From positions 310,001 to 374,000 of the forward strand of contig CAWBTE010000005.1 of NCBI GenBank assembly GCA_963791615.1: a stretch of DNA of 64,000 bases, in the 5' to 3' direction. The stretch comes from CAILZL01 sp963791615 (GTDB taxonomy: Bacteria; Pseudomonadota; Gammaproteobacteria; Steroidobacterales; Steroidobacteraceae). The notes under the pieces are model-generated. The model made no database searches. It saw only the letters and a list, made by a program, of their open reading frames with translations, and was not told the origin of the DNA. Within the stretch, counting starts at the first letter, position 1; each line of letters begins with the position of its first letter. Positions 1-8,845 of this stretch are shown piece after piece. The position numbers and the translations under genes are program-made.

Positions 1-1
1 G

Positions 2-175
2 GGTCAGCTGATGAGTGCTGCCGCGCTGCTGAAAGACAAACCTAAACCCTCTGACGCCGAAATTGACGCGGCCATGTCGGGCAACCTGTGTCGCTGCGGC
101 ACGTATCTGCGCATTCGCGCCGCCATTCATACCGCAGCTGGTCAAACCACTATCATGGGAGGCAAAGCATCATGA
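2..175 (+). CDS. (2Fe-2S)-binding subunit of a molybdenum hydroxylase, 3' end only
   Basis: The window opens inside this gene; only the last 57 residues are visible. They contain GNLCRCGTY followed by an RIRAAI helix, the second Cys-x-Cys of the C-terminal [2Fe-2S] domain in xanthine dehydrogenase-family small subunits (isoquinoline 1-oxidoreductase alpha type). The protein should pass electrons from the molybdenum centre of the next gene product to an acceptor. Its stop overlaps the next start as ATGA, so the two subunits are translationally coupled, as is usual for this enzyme family. The substrate cannot be told from this fragment. Confidence 0.85.
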   Translation, partial: GQLMSAAALLKDKPKPSDAEIDAAMSGNLCRCGTYLRIRAAIHTAAGQTTIMGGKAS

Positions 176-2418
176 GCAAGCTGCAACAAGCACAAAGCGA
201 TGCCGCCATCCGTGACGTAATGGAACAGGTGCTGGGCACCCAATCGCTGGTCTCACGCCGCAGTTTTTTGAAACTGGTCGGAGTGAGTGGCGGCGGACTG
301 GCGCTGGCGTTTTATTTTGGTGACGAACCGGCTCAGGCGCAAAGCAGCGGTGGCAAGTTCGCACCCAATGCCTATGTGGTCATCAATCCCGACAACACTG
401 TATTGCTGTATGCCAAGAACCCGGAGATTGGTCAGGGCATCAAGACTGCGTTTGCGCTGATCATTGCCGAAGAGCTGGATGCAGACTGGAGCAGCGTGCG
501 GGTTGAGCAGGCGCCAGTAAATCAGGCGCTGTATGGCAATCAGGGCGCGGGCGGCTCCACCTCCATTCCCAGCAACTGGGATGTGTTGCGTCAGGCCGGC
601 GCGGTTGCGCGCGCCATGCTGGTCAGCGCGGCGGCGCGTGAATGGAATGTAACTGAATCAACCTGCCGCACTGAACAAAGCAAGGTGCTGTGCAGCGATG
701 GCCGCTTTTTGAGTTACGGCGCACTGGCAGAAAAAGCGATCAGCCTGCCCGTGCCGGATGTCAAGTCGGTCAAGCTCAAGGAACGTTCGCAGTATCAGTT
801 GCTCGGCAAGCGCTTTACCGGTGTAGATAATCACAAGGTGGTGACTGGCCAACCCTTGTTCGGCATCGACACTGTCCTGCCCGGCATGCTGTACGCCGTA
901 TATGAAAAATGCCCGGCGTTTGGTGGCAAGGTGCAGTCCGCAAACCTCGATGCCATCAAGCAATTGCCGGGTGTGAAGGATGCCTTTGTCGTCGAAGGTA
1001 ATGGCCTGGCCACCGAAGTGATGCCGGGCGTGGCCATCATTGCCACTTCGACCTGGGCCGCGATCAGCGCCCGCAAACAACTCAAGGTGGTCTGGGATGA
1101 AAGCAATGCGTCCAAAGACAACTGGAACGAGTTCGTCAAACAGGCGCAGGCGCTGAGCAAACAATCCGGCAAGGAAACCCTGTTCAACAACGGTAATGTC
1201 GAGCAGGCCTTTGCCAGTTCCAGAAATCAGGTCGAGGCGTTCTACACCTATCCCTACCTGTCGCACGCGACGCTGGAGCCGCAGAACTGCACCGCCTGGT
1301 ATCACGATGGGATCATCGAGCTGTGGTCGCCGACACAACAGGCCACGCGCAGCGTGAGCATGATCGCCAAGCTGTCAGGCTTGCCCGCTGATCGCGTCAC
1401 TGTGCATCAGACCCGTGCCGGTGGCGGCTTTGGTCGTCGCCTGATGAATGATTATGCCTGCGAGGCCACGGTGATCGCCAAGCGGGTCAACGCGCCGGTC
1501 AAGCTGACCTGGACGCGCGAAGACGACATGGCCCACGATCTGTATCGCGTGGCTGGCTTTCACTCGTTCAAAGGCGCAGTCGATGCCCAGGGCAAGTTGT
1601 CGGCCTGGCAGGATCACTTCATCAGCTTCACCGCCGATGGCAAAACACCCACCTCGGGTGGCAATCTGGAAGTCGAGGAGTTTCCCAGCCCGTTATTGCC
1701 CAATGTGCGTCTGACCCAGACCCTGCTGCAGTCCGGCACGCCCACCGGTCCCTGGCGCGCGCCGCGCTCCAATGGCATTGCCTTTGCGATTCAAGGCTTC
1801 ATGCATGAACTGGCCGTGGCGGCAAAACGCGATCATGTGGAATTCCTGCTGGAAGTCATGGGCGAACCACGCTGGCTGACCCCCGGCGCCATTCGTTCGC
1901 TCAACACCGGTCGCGCTGCGGCGGTCATCAAGCTGGCTGCGGAGAAAGCCGGCTGGGGCAGATCCTTGCCCAAGGGAAGGGGACTGGGACTGGCTTTCCA
2001 TTTCAGTCATGCCGGACATGTGGCCGAAGTCGCTGAAGTCAGCGTGGATGGCAACAAGAAGCTTACGGTGCACAAAGTCACCATGGCCGCTGATGTAGGC
2101 CCGATCATCAACCTCAGTGGCGCGGAAGCACAGGCACAGGGCGCGATCATTGACGGCTTCAGCATGATGTTTGGTCAGGAGATCACCCTGGACAAGGGCC
2201 GCGTATTGCAAACCAACTTCAATCAATACGAGTTGTTGCGTCTGCCTCACGCACCACAGGTCGAAGTGCATTTCATCCAGAGCGAATATGGTCCGACCGG
2301 TCTGGGTGAACCGGCATTGCCGCCGCTGGTGCCCGCCATCGTCAATGCCATCTATGCCGCCACCGGTGAACGGGTGCGCAGCCTGCCGTTGAGCAAGCAG
2401 GGCTTCAAGCTGGCGTGA
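172..2418 (+). CDS. Molybdopterin-binding large subunit, xanthine dehydrogenase / isoquinoline 1-oxidoreductase beta family
   Basis: The predicted protein has 748 residues. I start it at ATG 172, which overlaps the preceding stop and has GGAGG-like sequence about 10 bases upstream; the frame is open further upstream, but that part runs through the small subunit. Residues about 28-50 (SRRSFLKLVGVSGGGLALAF) form a twin-arginine signal, so the folded cofactor enzyme is probably exported to the periplasm. The body has the aldehyde-oxidase hammerhead and molybdopterin-binding regions, including GGGFGRR. Near the C-terminus, GLGEP supplies the conserved catalytic Glu (about E713) of the family. Likely activity is hydroxylation of an N-heterocycle or oxidation of an aldehyde; the substrate is unknown. 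Together with the [2Fe-2S] subunit it makes the two-subunit IorAB-like form without an FAD subunit. Confidence 0.88.
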   Translation: MSKLQQAQSDAAIRDVMEQVLGTQSLVSRRSFLKLVGVSGGGLALAFYFGDEPAQAQSSGGKFAPNAYVVINPDNTVLLYAKNPEIGQGIKTAFALIIAEELDADWSSVRVEQAPVNQALYGNQGAGGSTSIPSNWDVLRQAGAVARAMLVSAAAREWNVTESTCRTEQSKVLCSDGRFLSYGALAEKAISLPVPDVKSVKLKERSQYQLLGKRFTGVDNHKVVTGQPLFGIDTVLPGMLYAVYEKCPAFGGKVQSANLDAIKQLPGVKDAFVVEGNGLATEVMPGVAIIATSTWAAISARKQLKVVWDESNASKDNWNEFVKQAQALSKQSGKETLFNNGNVEQAFASSRNQVEAFYTYPYLSHATLEPQNCTAWYHDGIIELWSPTQQATRSVSMIAKLSGLPADRVTVHQTRAGGGFGRRLMNDYACEATVIAKRVNAPVKLTWTREDDMAHDLYRVAGFHSFKGAVDAQGKLSAWQDHFISFTADGKTPTSGGNLEVEEFPSPLLPNVRLTQTLLQSGTPTGPWRAPRSNGIAFAIQGFMHELAVAAKRDHVEFLLEVMGEPRWLTPGAIRSLNTGRAAAVIKLAAEKAGWGRSLPKGRGLGLAFHFSHAGHVAEVAEVSVDGNKKLTVHKVTMAADVGPIINLSGAEAQAQGAIIDGFSMMFGQEITLDKGRVLQTNFNQYELLRLPHAPQVEVHFIQSEYGPTGLGEPALPPLVPAIVNAIYAATGERVRSLPLSKQGFKLA

Positions 2419-2435
2419 TGGCCTGCAAGTCAGCT

Positions 2436-2549
2436 GTAGGTCAGGCTTCAGCCTGACTCTTCGGCAGCAGATTCCGGAATGTCAGGCTGAAGCCTGACCT
2501 ACACGAAATAACGCCAGCCCCCACATCCGGGCGGGTTTCAAACCCGCCC
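2436..2549. repeat. REP/BIME-like palindromic repeats
   Basis: GTAGGTCAGGCTTCAGCCTGAC at 2436-2457 recurs in inverted orientation at 2481-2502; each copy is itself a hairpin with arms TCAGGC/GCCTGA. A third palindrome (arms GGGCGGGTTT/AAACCCGCCC) lies at 2529-2549. The pair resembles a bacterial interspersed mosaic element in the spacer between the molybdoenzyme and hemH. Related copies occur at 13360, 34844, 36003, 38426 and 41385. Confidence 0.75.
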
Positions 2550-2591
2550 CTACCCCGGTATTGTGGCGTGACTTAATTCTGTTGCGTCACC

Positions 2592-3641
2592 ATGCCCTCA
2601 TACCTCGGCTCCACTGATTACAACCATGCCACGCCCGAGCGCATTGGCGTACTGCTGGTCAACCTCGGCACACCCGATGCACCCGATACCGCCTCGGTGC
2701 GGCGCTACCTGCAAGAATTCCTCTCCGATCCGCGCGTGATTGAAACGCCACGCTGGCTGTGGTGGCTGATTCTCAACGGCGTCATCCTGCGCATCCGTCC
2801 CGCCAGAAGCGCGCATGCCTATCAGCAGGTGTGGACGCCGGAAGGTTCGCCGCTGCTGACTCATACACAGGCATTAGCGCGTGAACTGCTTGAATCGCTG
2901 CGCAGCCATCTGCATACCGATGTGCAAGTCGAGGTGGGTATGAGCTATGGCAACCCTTCGCTGAATTCGGCGCTGGAAAAACTGCGCACCGCCCAGGTAC
3001 GCAAGCTGATCGTACTGCCGCTGTATCCGCAATACTCCGGCAGCACCACCGGCTCAGTATTCGATGCCGTGAGCAGGCAATTGCAACGCTGGCGCTGGGT
3101 GCCGGATCTGCACTTCATCACGCAGTATCACGATGACACGGCGTATATCGCAGCACTGGCGGATTCAGTGCGCAGACACTGGCAAACACAGGGTAAGAAA
3201 CATCTGCTGCTGTCGTTTCATGGTCTGCCAAAAAGCTATCTGCTGAATGGCGACCCTTATCACTGCCAGTGTTACAAGACCGGCCGCCTGCTGGCCAAAC
3301 AGTTGCAATTGAACAAGGACGAATGGAGCCTGAGTTTCCAGTCACGTGTCGGTCGTGAAGAATGGCTGCGGCCCTACACCGACGAACTGCTGGTGAAATA
3401 TGCCGCACAGGGGCCTAAGCGCATTTCAGTGCTGTGTCCCGGCTTTGCCGCCGACTGCCTGGAAACACTGGAAGAAATCGCCCTGCGTAATCGCGAGGAC
3501 TTTCTCAAGGCCGGTGGTGAATACTTTGATTACATACCAGCACTCAATGCGAATGCGGGCCATGTGCAAGCCTTGCAGCAGTTGATTACTCGTCATGCAC
3601 AACCCTGGCTGCCGCTGGATGCGCGCACCGATGACCAGTAG
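2592..3641 (+). CDS. hemH: Ferrochelatase
   Basis: The 349-residue product inserts Fe2+ into protoporphyrin IX, the last step of protohaem synthesis. The N-terminus GVLLVNLGTPDAP is typical of the family. SFHGLP at about residue 208 carries the metal-handling His (H210). A Cys-x-Cys pair follows in HCQCYKTG, and the C-terminal LCPGFAADCLETLEEI holds the conserved acidic cluster. Length is normal for a proteobacterial ferrochelatase. The ATG at 2592 directly follows the repeat-rich spacer; no strong ribosome site is visible. The VOC-family gene begins 33 bases downstream on the same strand and may be co-transcribed. Confidence 0.96.
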   Translation: MPSYLGSTDYNHATPERIGVLLVNLGTPDAPDTASVRRYLQEFLSDPRVIETPRWLWWLILNGVILRIRPARSAHAYQQVWTPEGSPLLTHTQALARELLESLRSHLHTDVQVEVGMSYGNPSLNSALEKLRTAQVRKLIVLPLYPQYSGSTTGSVFDAVSRQLQRWRWVPDLHFITQYHDDTAYIAALADSVRRHWQTQGKKHLLLSFHGLPKSYLLNGDPYHCQCYKTGRLLAKQLQLNKDEWSLSFQSRVGREEWLRPYTDELLVKYAAQGPKRISVLCPGFAADCLETLEEIALRNREDFLKAGGEYFDYIPALNANAGHVQALQQLITRHAQPWLPLDARTDDQ

Positions 3642-3674
3642 CGCGTGCCACGACAACTGGGGTCGCACGCAGTG

Positions 3675-4394
3675 ATGCTGGGACGCTTTCTGGAAATCAG
3701 CGTACAGACTCCGGATATTCTGGCGTCGCTGAGCTTCTATGAGTCACTGGGCTTTCAGCAGGTGCCTACCGGCGAAGTGTGGCCCTACCCTTACAGCGTA
3801 ATTACCGATGGCCGACTGTTTCTGGGCCTGCATCAGCATCAGATCAAATCGCCGACGCTGAGTTTCGTGCAGGCTGATCTGGCCCGGCATGTGGCGCAGC
3901 TGCACCAGCTGGGCATCGTGCCGGATCACGAACATCTGGGCGGCGATTCATTCAACGAGCTCAGCTTTCATGGCCCCGAGCTGCAACATATCCGCTTGCT
4001 GGAAGCGCGCACTTTTTCACCACCGGACATCGATGTGTCATTCACCTCCAGCTGTGGTTACTTTGTGGAGTACGGCATGCCGGTACACGAGTTCGAGACT
4101 GCGCTCGCCTTCTGGGAACAGCTGGGCTTCATCGCCATGAGTGAAGAAAAAAAGCCGTTTCATCGCTGGTCGCTCACCAGCGATCACCTGAACCTGGGAC
4201 TGCATCGCAGCCGCGCGCTGCGCAAACCACTGCTGGTATTTGAAGACCCGGACATGCGTGAGCGGCTTTCGCATCTGAAAGAACGCGGCTTCGAGCTCAG
4301 CGACGAAATGCCCGACTCACTGGACGAACACAGCAACGCACTGCTGATTGCGCCGGAAGGCACACGCCTGTTATTGATGCAGGCGGAGACTTGA
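3675..4394 (+). CDS. VOC (glyoxalase/bleomycin resistance/dioxygenase) superfamily protein
   Basis: The protein has about 239 residues and two tandem VOC-type modules. The first begins FLEISVQTPDILASLSFYESLGF; the second runs from about residue 120 with FETALAFWEQLGF. I prefer ATG 3675 because the first beta strand starts right after it; a GTG at 3645 is an in-frame alternative. VOC proteins are small metal-binding lyases, isomerases, dioxygenases or resistance proteins, and nothing here fixes the substrate. It sits between hemH and the prohibitin-like gene on the same strand. Confidence 0.75.
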   Translation: MLGRFLEISVQTPDILASLSFYESLGFQQVPTGEVWPYPYSVITDGRLFLGLHQHQIKSPTLSFVQADLARHVAQLHQLGIVPDHEHLGGDSFNELSFHGPELQHIRLLEARTFSPPDIDVSFTSSCGYFVEYGMPVHEFETALAFWEQLGFIAMSEEKKPFHRWSLTSDHLNLGLHRSRALRKPLLVFEDPDMRERLSHLKERGFELSDEMPDSLDEHSNALLIAPEGTRLLLMQAET

Positions 4395-4428
4395 GGATCA
4401 CGTTCGAAAACATACTCACGGAGATGGC

Positions 4429-5241
4429 ATGAGCAATTCATTCGAGTCACAGACACCGGCGCAGGCACTCAAGTTGATTGGCCTGGGACTGATTGGTTTG
4501 ATGGTACTGATCACACTGTGGGGCAGCTTCTACACGGTGACATCTGGTGAACGCGGACTGGTATTACGCTTCGGCCAGGTACAGGAAGTGGTCACCGACG
4601 GCCTGCATTTCAAACTACCCATGATTGAAAGCGTGCGCATTGTCGATGTGCGCACACAGAAAGCAGCCTCGCCCGCCAATGCCGGCACCCGAGACTTGCA
4701 ATCCGTTACTACGGAAGTTTCGGTCAACTATCATCTGGACGGCGACACGCTTGCCGACACCTACACCCGCGTGGGGCTGGATGTGGAAAGCAAGATCATC
4801 GCTCCGCGCATCCAGGAAATCGTCAAGTCGGTGGTGGCGCGTTTCTCGGCCGAAGAGTTGCTGACCAAGCGCGAAGACGTGAAGACCGAAATTTCCGCCG
4901 GGCTGCGCAATTCGCTGGCCTCATACAACATCAAGGTTGAAGACATCCAGATCACCAACTTCTCGTTCTCGCATTCGTTTGACGCCGCCATCGAAGCCAA
5001 GCAAACCGCCGAACAGAATGCGCTGAAAGCCAAAAACGACCTGGAACGTATCAAGGTGGAAGCGCAGCAGAAGATCGCGATGGCGGAAGCCGAGGCGCGC
5101 ACCATCCAGATTCAGGCGCAGGCCATCAAGGAACAGGGCGGCGCGGAGTATGTGCAACTGAAAGCCATCGAGAAATGGAATGGCGAACTGCCGCAGGTGA
5201 GCAGTGGCGCCGTGCCATTTATCAATCTGACAACCAAGTAA
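4429..5241 (+). CDS. Prohibitin/SPFH-domain membrane protein
   Basis: The product has 270 residues. One N-terminal membrane segment (about residues 14-36) is followed by an SPFH/Band 7 domain starting TVTSGERGLVLRFG, then a long Ala/Glu/Lys-rich coiled coil (about 180-240). This is the prohibitin-like layout. Such proteins form ring-shaped membrane scaffolds and can regulate membrane proteases. GGAG lies 7 bases before ATG 4429. A hairpin terminator follows at 5251-5275, so this gene ends its transcription unit. Confidence 0.88.
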   Translation: MSNSFESQTPAQALKLIGLGLIGLMVLITLWGSFYTVTSGERGLVLRFGQVQEVVTDGLHFKLPMIESVRIVDVRTQKAASPANAGTRDLQSVTTEVSVNYHLDGDTLADTYTRVGLDVESKIIAPRIQEIVKSVVARFSAEELLTKREDVKTEISAGLRNSLASYNIKVEDIQITNFSFSHSFDAAIEAKQTAEQNALKAKNDLERIKVEAQQKIAMAEAEARTIQIQAQAIKEQGGAEYVQLKAIEKWNGELPQVSSGAVPFINLTTK

Positions 5242-5250
5242 GACCTGCTG

Positions 5251-5275
5251 ATACGGGGGCATGAGCCCGTATTTT
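5251..5275 (+). terminator. Intrinsic terminator after the prohibitin-like gene
   Basis: ATACGGG (5251-5257) pairs with CCCGTAT (5266-5272) across an 8-base loop and runs into TTTT. It begins 10 bases after the stop at 5241. Confidence 0.7.
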
Positions 5276-5513
5276 CCGCCCGCCCCCGCCCAACCCGCGA
5301 TCATCCCCCGACGGGCAAATGTGATGCAGCTCGCGAAACGGCGGTCACACCCACCGAAACCACCCGCTGGGATTCTCTGTGCGTGAACTGATTCCGGCCG
5401 AATTTTTTCGGGAAAGCGGCAATATCGCTCCGTCCAGTACTCAACCGCAGAGAGCAATGGTCGATAGCAGAAAGACCAGCCCTAACAAGGATCTGCAAGT
5501 GTATCCGCGCTCA

Positions 5514-5523
5514 CCCCCCCCCC
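5514..5523. repeat. C10 homopolymer upstream of the pseudopilin start
   Basis: Ten consecutive C residues end 10 bases before ATG 5534, where a ribosome site would normally sit. An upstream ATG at 5457, preceded by AGAG, reads into the tract one base out of frame with the pseudopilin; eleven C would join the two frames. This could be a contingency tract or a miscounted homopolymer. The rest of the spacer (5276-5513) shows nothing I recognise. Confidence 0.6.
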
Positions 5524-5533
5524 GATTGGTTCC

Positions 5534-6007
5534 ATGCGTACAGCTTCGGTAAAACATGCCAGCGGCGTAACGCTGATTGAGTTACTACTGGTGATCATTA
5601 TTGCCGGCGTGCTCAGCTCACTCGCAGTTTCGTCGTATAGCAAGTACATCCAGAACGCGAAGAGCACCAAAGCCGCAGGCGATCTGGGCAAAATCAAACT
5701 GCTGATCGATGCTTTCCGACTGAACAACAGTGATGTTTTGCCGTTGACGCTGACTGATGTAAATGCCGGCGCGATGAAAGACCCCTGGGACAATAACTAT
5801 GTGTATCTGAATTTCAGCACCATTTCCGGCATGGGCGCTGGCCCGAAACGCAAGGATCACAATCTGGTACCCATCAATACGGCTTACGACCTGTACAGCA
5901 AAGGACCGGATGGTGACAGCGTGTCGCCACTGACTGCCGCCAAGAGTCGCGATGACATCATTCTTGCCAATGACGGCGGTTTTATCGGCAAGGCCAGTGA
6001 CTACTGA
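5534..6007 (+). CDS. GspG-like type II pseudopilin with type IV prepilin signal
   Basis: The protein has 157 residues. KHASG/VTLIELLLVIII is a class III prepilin signal: cleavage after Gly11 leaves a mature N-terminus with Glu5, followed by the hydrophobic helix. DPWDNNYVYLN and YDLYSKGPDGDS match the calcium-binding C-terminal region of major pseudopilins (GspG). No other secretion or pilus gene is nearby, so it is an orphan that would need a prepilin peptidase and assembly ATPase encoded elsewhere. The C10 tract lies immediately upstream. The next gene, a GGDEF-EAL regulator, starts about 46 bases after the stop or may overlap it. Confidence 0.82.
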   Translation: MRTASVKHASGVTLIELLLVIIIAGVLSSLAVSSYSKYIQNAKSTKAAGDLGKIKLLIDAFRLNNSDVLPLTLTDVNAGAMKDPWDNNYVYLNFSTISGMGAGPKRKDHNLVPINTAYDLYSKGPDGDSVSPLTAAKSRDDIILANDGGFIGKASDY

Positions 6008-6053
6008 GGTCTGCAAGACCGGCGCGTGGCAACGTCTGACCGGTGCGCTGAAG

Positions 6054-8807
6054 ATGCCGGCCTGCTTTGCCTGCATTGCAGGAAATCTGGCCAGGCGCAC
6101 TTTCCTGATGTTTGTTCTATGCGCACTGGTGCCGCTGGCCATTACCGGCCTGATCACTGTTAACCAGACAACACGTTACCTGACGGAACAGACCACCAGA
6201 AAGCTCAATAGCGAAGCCAAAAGCTATGGCCTGCAACTATTTTCCCGCATAGAACTGGCACAGAATGCGTTGCAGATCACCCGGCCTGAAGATCTGCAAA
6301 ATTTTGTTGTGCATGCGACTGGCAACAATAAGGCACCGCTGTTTGACGCTATTGCCTCTGTCACGGAAGAGAAAATCGAGGTGCTCGCCGGCAACGCCGA
6401 GCGACTCGTCAATCCAGACAGACTGCGTGATATCTCCCCTGATAGGCATATGTGGGTCAACCTCGATGTCCGTGGCAACACTGCTGTCTATCTGGTACTC
6501 AGGCCGGAAGCAGACAGCGCCTCGCCCCTGCTGGTAGCCACTTTCAACAATGACTATCTCTGGCAACCAGACAGACAATCCAGTCTGTACTCAATATGCA
6601 TGGAAAATTCGCTCGGCAAGCGGCTGTATTGCTCAATGGCGGATGAAGACATTGTGGGCGAACAGATTGATAGTTCGTGGAATCTGTTCCTGCACGCCCA
6701 GTTTGGCGTCGAAGACTGGCGTATCACCACATCGCAAGCACGCTCCTTCGCGTTAGCCACTGTTTCCCTGTATCAGCGCACCCTGCTGGGCGCCATGCTG
6801 GCGGTATTGGCGCTTGTTGCATTGCTCAGCTCCATCAACATCCGTCGCAGCCATCAACCACTTGAACAGATGATCGTCGCAACACGTCGTATTGCCGATG
6901 GCCAGTTCAATGAACCGCTGAACGTCACCAGCGGCGACGAGTATCAGGAGCTGGCACGGGCATTCAATTCCATGAGCAGCAATCTGGATCGGCAGTTCAA
7001 AACCCTGTCGGTGCTGGGCCAGATCGATCGCTTCATCCTGGATTCACCCAGTCTCGAACCTATTGTCGAAGTCATGCTGATCCAGGCGCGTGAGTTGCTG
7101 GCCTGCGAACTGGCAGCCATTGCGCTGTTCGACACCGAAACCGAAACGCTGGGTCGCCTGTACGTACTGGATGGACTCGACACCGCCAAACCCAAAGTGC
7201 TGCGCATGGGCCTGCCCCTGCTCGGCGCATTGCGGGAGGGTTCAGAGACAGAGGGTTATTTGGTCAATCGCGATGAGACGGGCGCAGCAGTCCTTCAACC
7301 GCTCTGGGAAATCGGTGTCCAGCAATGTCTGGTACTGCCCGTCAACACTAAAACACGGGTCAACGCCATGCTGATACTGGGGCATCGCAGCGTGGCGGAG
7401 GTGCCAGCGGCGCAACGCCAGCTGGCGCGCGACCTCAAAGATCGGCTCGCCGTAGCGCTGACCAGCTCGGAGAGTGAGCAGGAGCTGTTCCGACAGGCGC
7501 ACTATGACAGTCTGACAGAGCTGCCAAACCGTCTGCTGTTCAAGGACCGTCTTGAGCAGGAACTGGCGCATGCCCGGCGTGATTCCAGCAATGTTGCCCT
7601 GCTGTTTCTGGATCTGGACCGCTTCAAGAACATCAATGACTCACTGGGACACAGTGCTGGCGATCAGCTGCTGAAACGGGCTGCTGGACGCTTCACCGCA
7701 CAGCTGCGCGACATTGACACCATCGCGCGGCTTGGCGGTGATGAATTCACGGTCATCATTCCACAGGTCCGTAATGCCACTGAAATTTCGCGTGTCTGCG
7801 CACGGTTGCTACAGTGCCTGCAGCAGCCATTCACTCTTGAAGGGCTTGATTACTTTGTCGGCGCATCCATCGGTGTAGCGCAGTTCCCGAATAACGGTGT
7901 AACTGCCGAAGAACTGTTACGCAACGCGGATACGGCCATGTATCGCGCTAAAGATCAGGGACGCGGCGGATACGCCTTCTATGAGGAAAGCATGAACCAG
8001 GAAGCCCGTGAACGGGTCCAGCTGGAAGGCGAGTTGCGCCAGGCGCTGGCACGCAATGAACTGGCGCTTCACTACCAGCCGCAAATCGATCTGGCCAGCG
8101 GCCAGATCATCGGCGCTGAGGCCTTGCTGCGCTGGAATCACCCGCAACGCGGCATGGTCAGCCCACTGAAGTTCATTCCGATCGCAGAGGATACCGGCCT
8201 GATCGTGCCCATCGGCGAGTGGGTGATCAAAACTGCGTGCGCACAGCTGCAGCAATGGCGTCAGCAGGGCCTGGAGCTGCGTTCGATATCAGTAAACGTT
8301 GCCGTACCCCAACTGCACACCCCTGACTTTGTGGAACGTGTAAACGACATCATGCGCCACTACCAGATTCAACCCGGCATGCTCGAACTGGAAGTCACCG
8401 AAAGCACACTGGCCACCGACATTGAGCAAACGACACGCATCCTCCAGGCCTTGAGTAATACCGGCGCACGTATTGCCATTGACGACTTCGGCACCGGCTA
8501 TTCTTCACTGAGCTATCTGCAGAAACTGCCCATTGATGTACTGAAGATAGATCGCGCCTTCATGCCCACGAACTTTGACGGCAAGGATCAGGTGATTTGC
8601 GATGCAGTGCTGGCGCTGGCGCATGCGCTCGGCAAGACCGTGATTGCGGAAGGCGTGGAGAATGCCGAGCAGATGCTGTACCTGCAAAGTAACGGCTGCC
8701 AGATCGGACAGGGCTATTTCTTTGGCAAGCCAGTTGCCGGCAAGGCGTTTGCAGAACGGCTGCTGGAGCGTCCGATGCACAAGCCACCAGACCAGATCGC
8801 GGTGTAG
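6054..8807 (+). CDS. GGDEF-EAL cyclic-di-GMP regulator with periplasmic sensor, HAMP and GAF
   Basis: From ATG 6054 the product has 917 residues; GTG 5997 and ATG 5952 are in-frame alternatives that overlap the pseudopilin. A membrane segment (about 15-36), a periplasmic sensor and a second membrane segment (about 245-265) lead to a HAMP region, then a GAF-like domain (about 335-480). The GGDEF motif is intact (RLGGDEF, about 558-564) with an upstream RDID that fits the inhibitory I-site. The EAL domain carries EALLRW (E688) and IDDFGTGYS. Both halves therefore look active on paper, making or degrading cyclic di-GMP. The position behind a pseudopilin suggests a link to surface behaviour, which is inference. 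Confidence 0.92.
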   Translation: MPACFACIAGNLARRTFLMFVLCALVPLAITGLITVNQTTRYLTEQTTRKLNSEAKSYGLQLFSRIELAQNALQITRPEDLQNFVVHATGNNKAPLFDAIASVTEEKIEVLAGNAERLVNPDRLRDISPDRHMWVNLDVRGNTAVYLVLRPEADSASPLLVATFNNDYLWQPDRQSSLYSICMENSLGKRLYCSMADEDIVGEQIDSSWNLFLHAQFGVEDWRITTSQARSFALATVSLYQRTLLGAMLAVLALVALLSSINIRRSHQPLEQMIVATRRIADGQFNEPLNVTSGDEYQELARAFNSMSSNLDRQFKTLSVLGQIDRFILDSPSLEPIVEVMLIQARELLACELAAIALFDTETETLGRLYVLDGLDTAKPKVLRMGLPLLGALREGSETEGYLVNRDETGAAVLQPLWEIGVQQCLVLPVNTKTRVNAMLILGHRSVAEVPAAQRQLARDLKDRLAVALTSSESEQELFRQAHYDSLTELPNRLLFKDRLEQELAHARRDSSNVALLFLDLDRFKNINDSLGHSAGDQLLKRAAGRFTAQLRDIDTIARLGGDEFTVIIPQVRNATEISRVCARLLQCLQQPFTLEGLDYFVGASIGVAQFPNNGVTAEELLRNADTAMYRAKDQGRGGYAFYEESMNQEARERVQLEGELRQALARNELALHYQPQIDLASGQIIGAEALLRWNHPQRGMVSPLKFIPIAEDTGLIVPIGEWVIKTACAQLQQWRQQGLELRSISVNVAVPQLHTPDFVERVNDIMRHYQIQPGMLELEVTESTLATDIEQTTRILQALSNTGARIAIDDFGTGYSSLSYLQKLPIDVLKIDRAFMPTNFDGKDQVICDAVLALAHALGKTVIAEGVENAEQMLYLQSNGCQIGQGYFFGKPVAGKAFAERLLERPMHKPPDQIAV

Positions 8808-8845
8808 TACGACCGCAAGAGCCAGCTGGTTTTGTTGCCTACACC

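Noticed and set aside
88..171. Longer N-terminus for the molybdoenzyme large subunit from ATG 88
   Set aside because: It overlaps the conserved end of the small subunit, and the twin-arginine signal and ribosome site fit ATG 172.
658..1338. Long open frame on the minus strand within the molybdoenzyme gene
   Set aside because: Antisense shadow of a strongly conserved coding region, with no family features; the same holds for many long opposite-strand frames.
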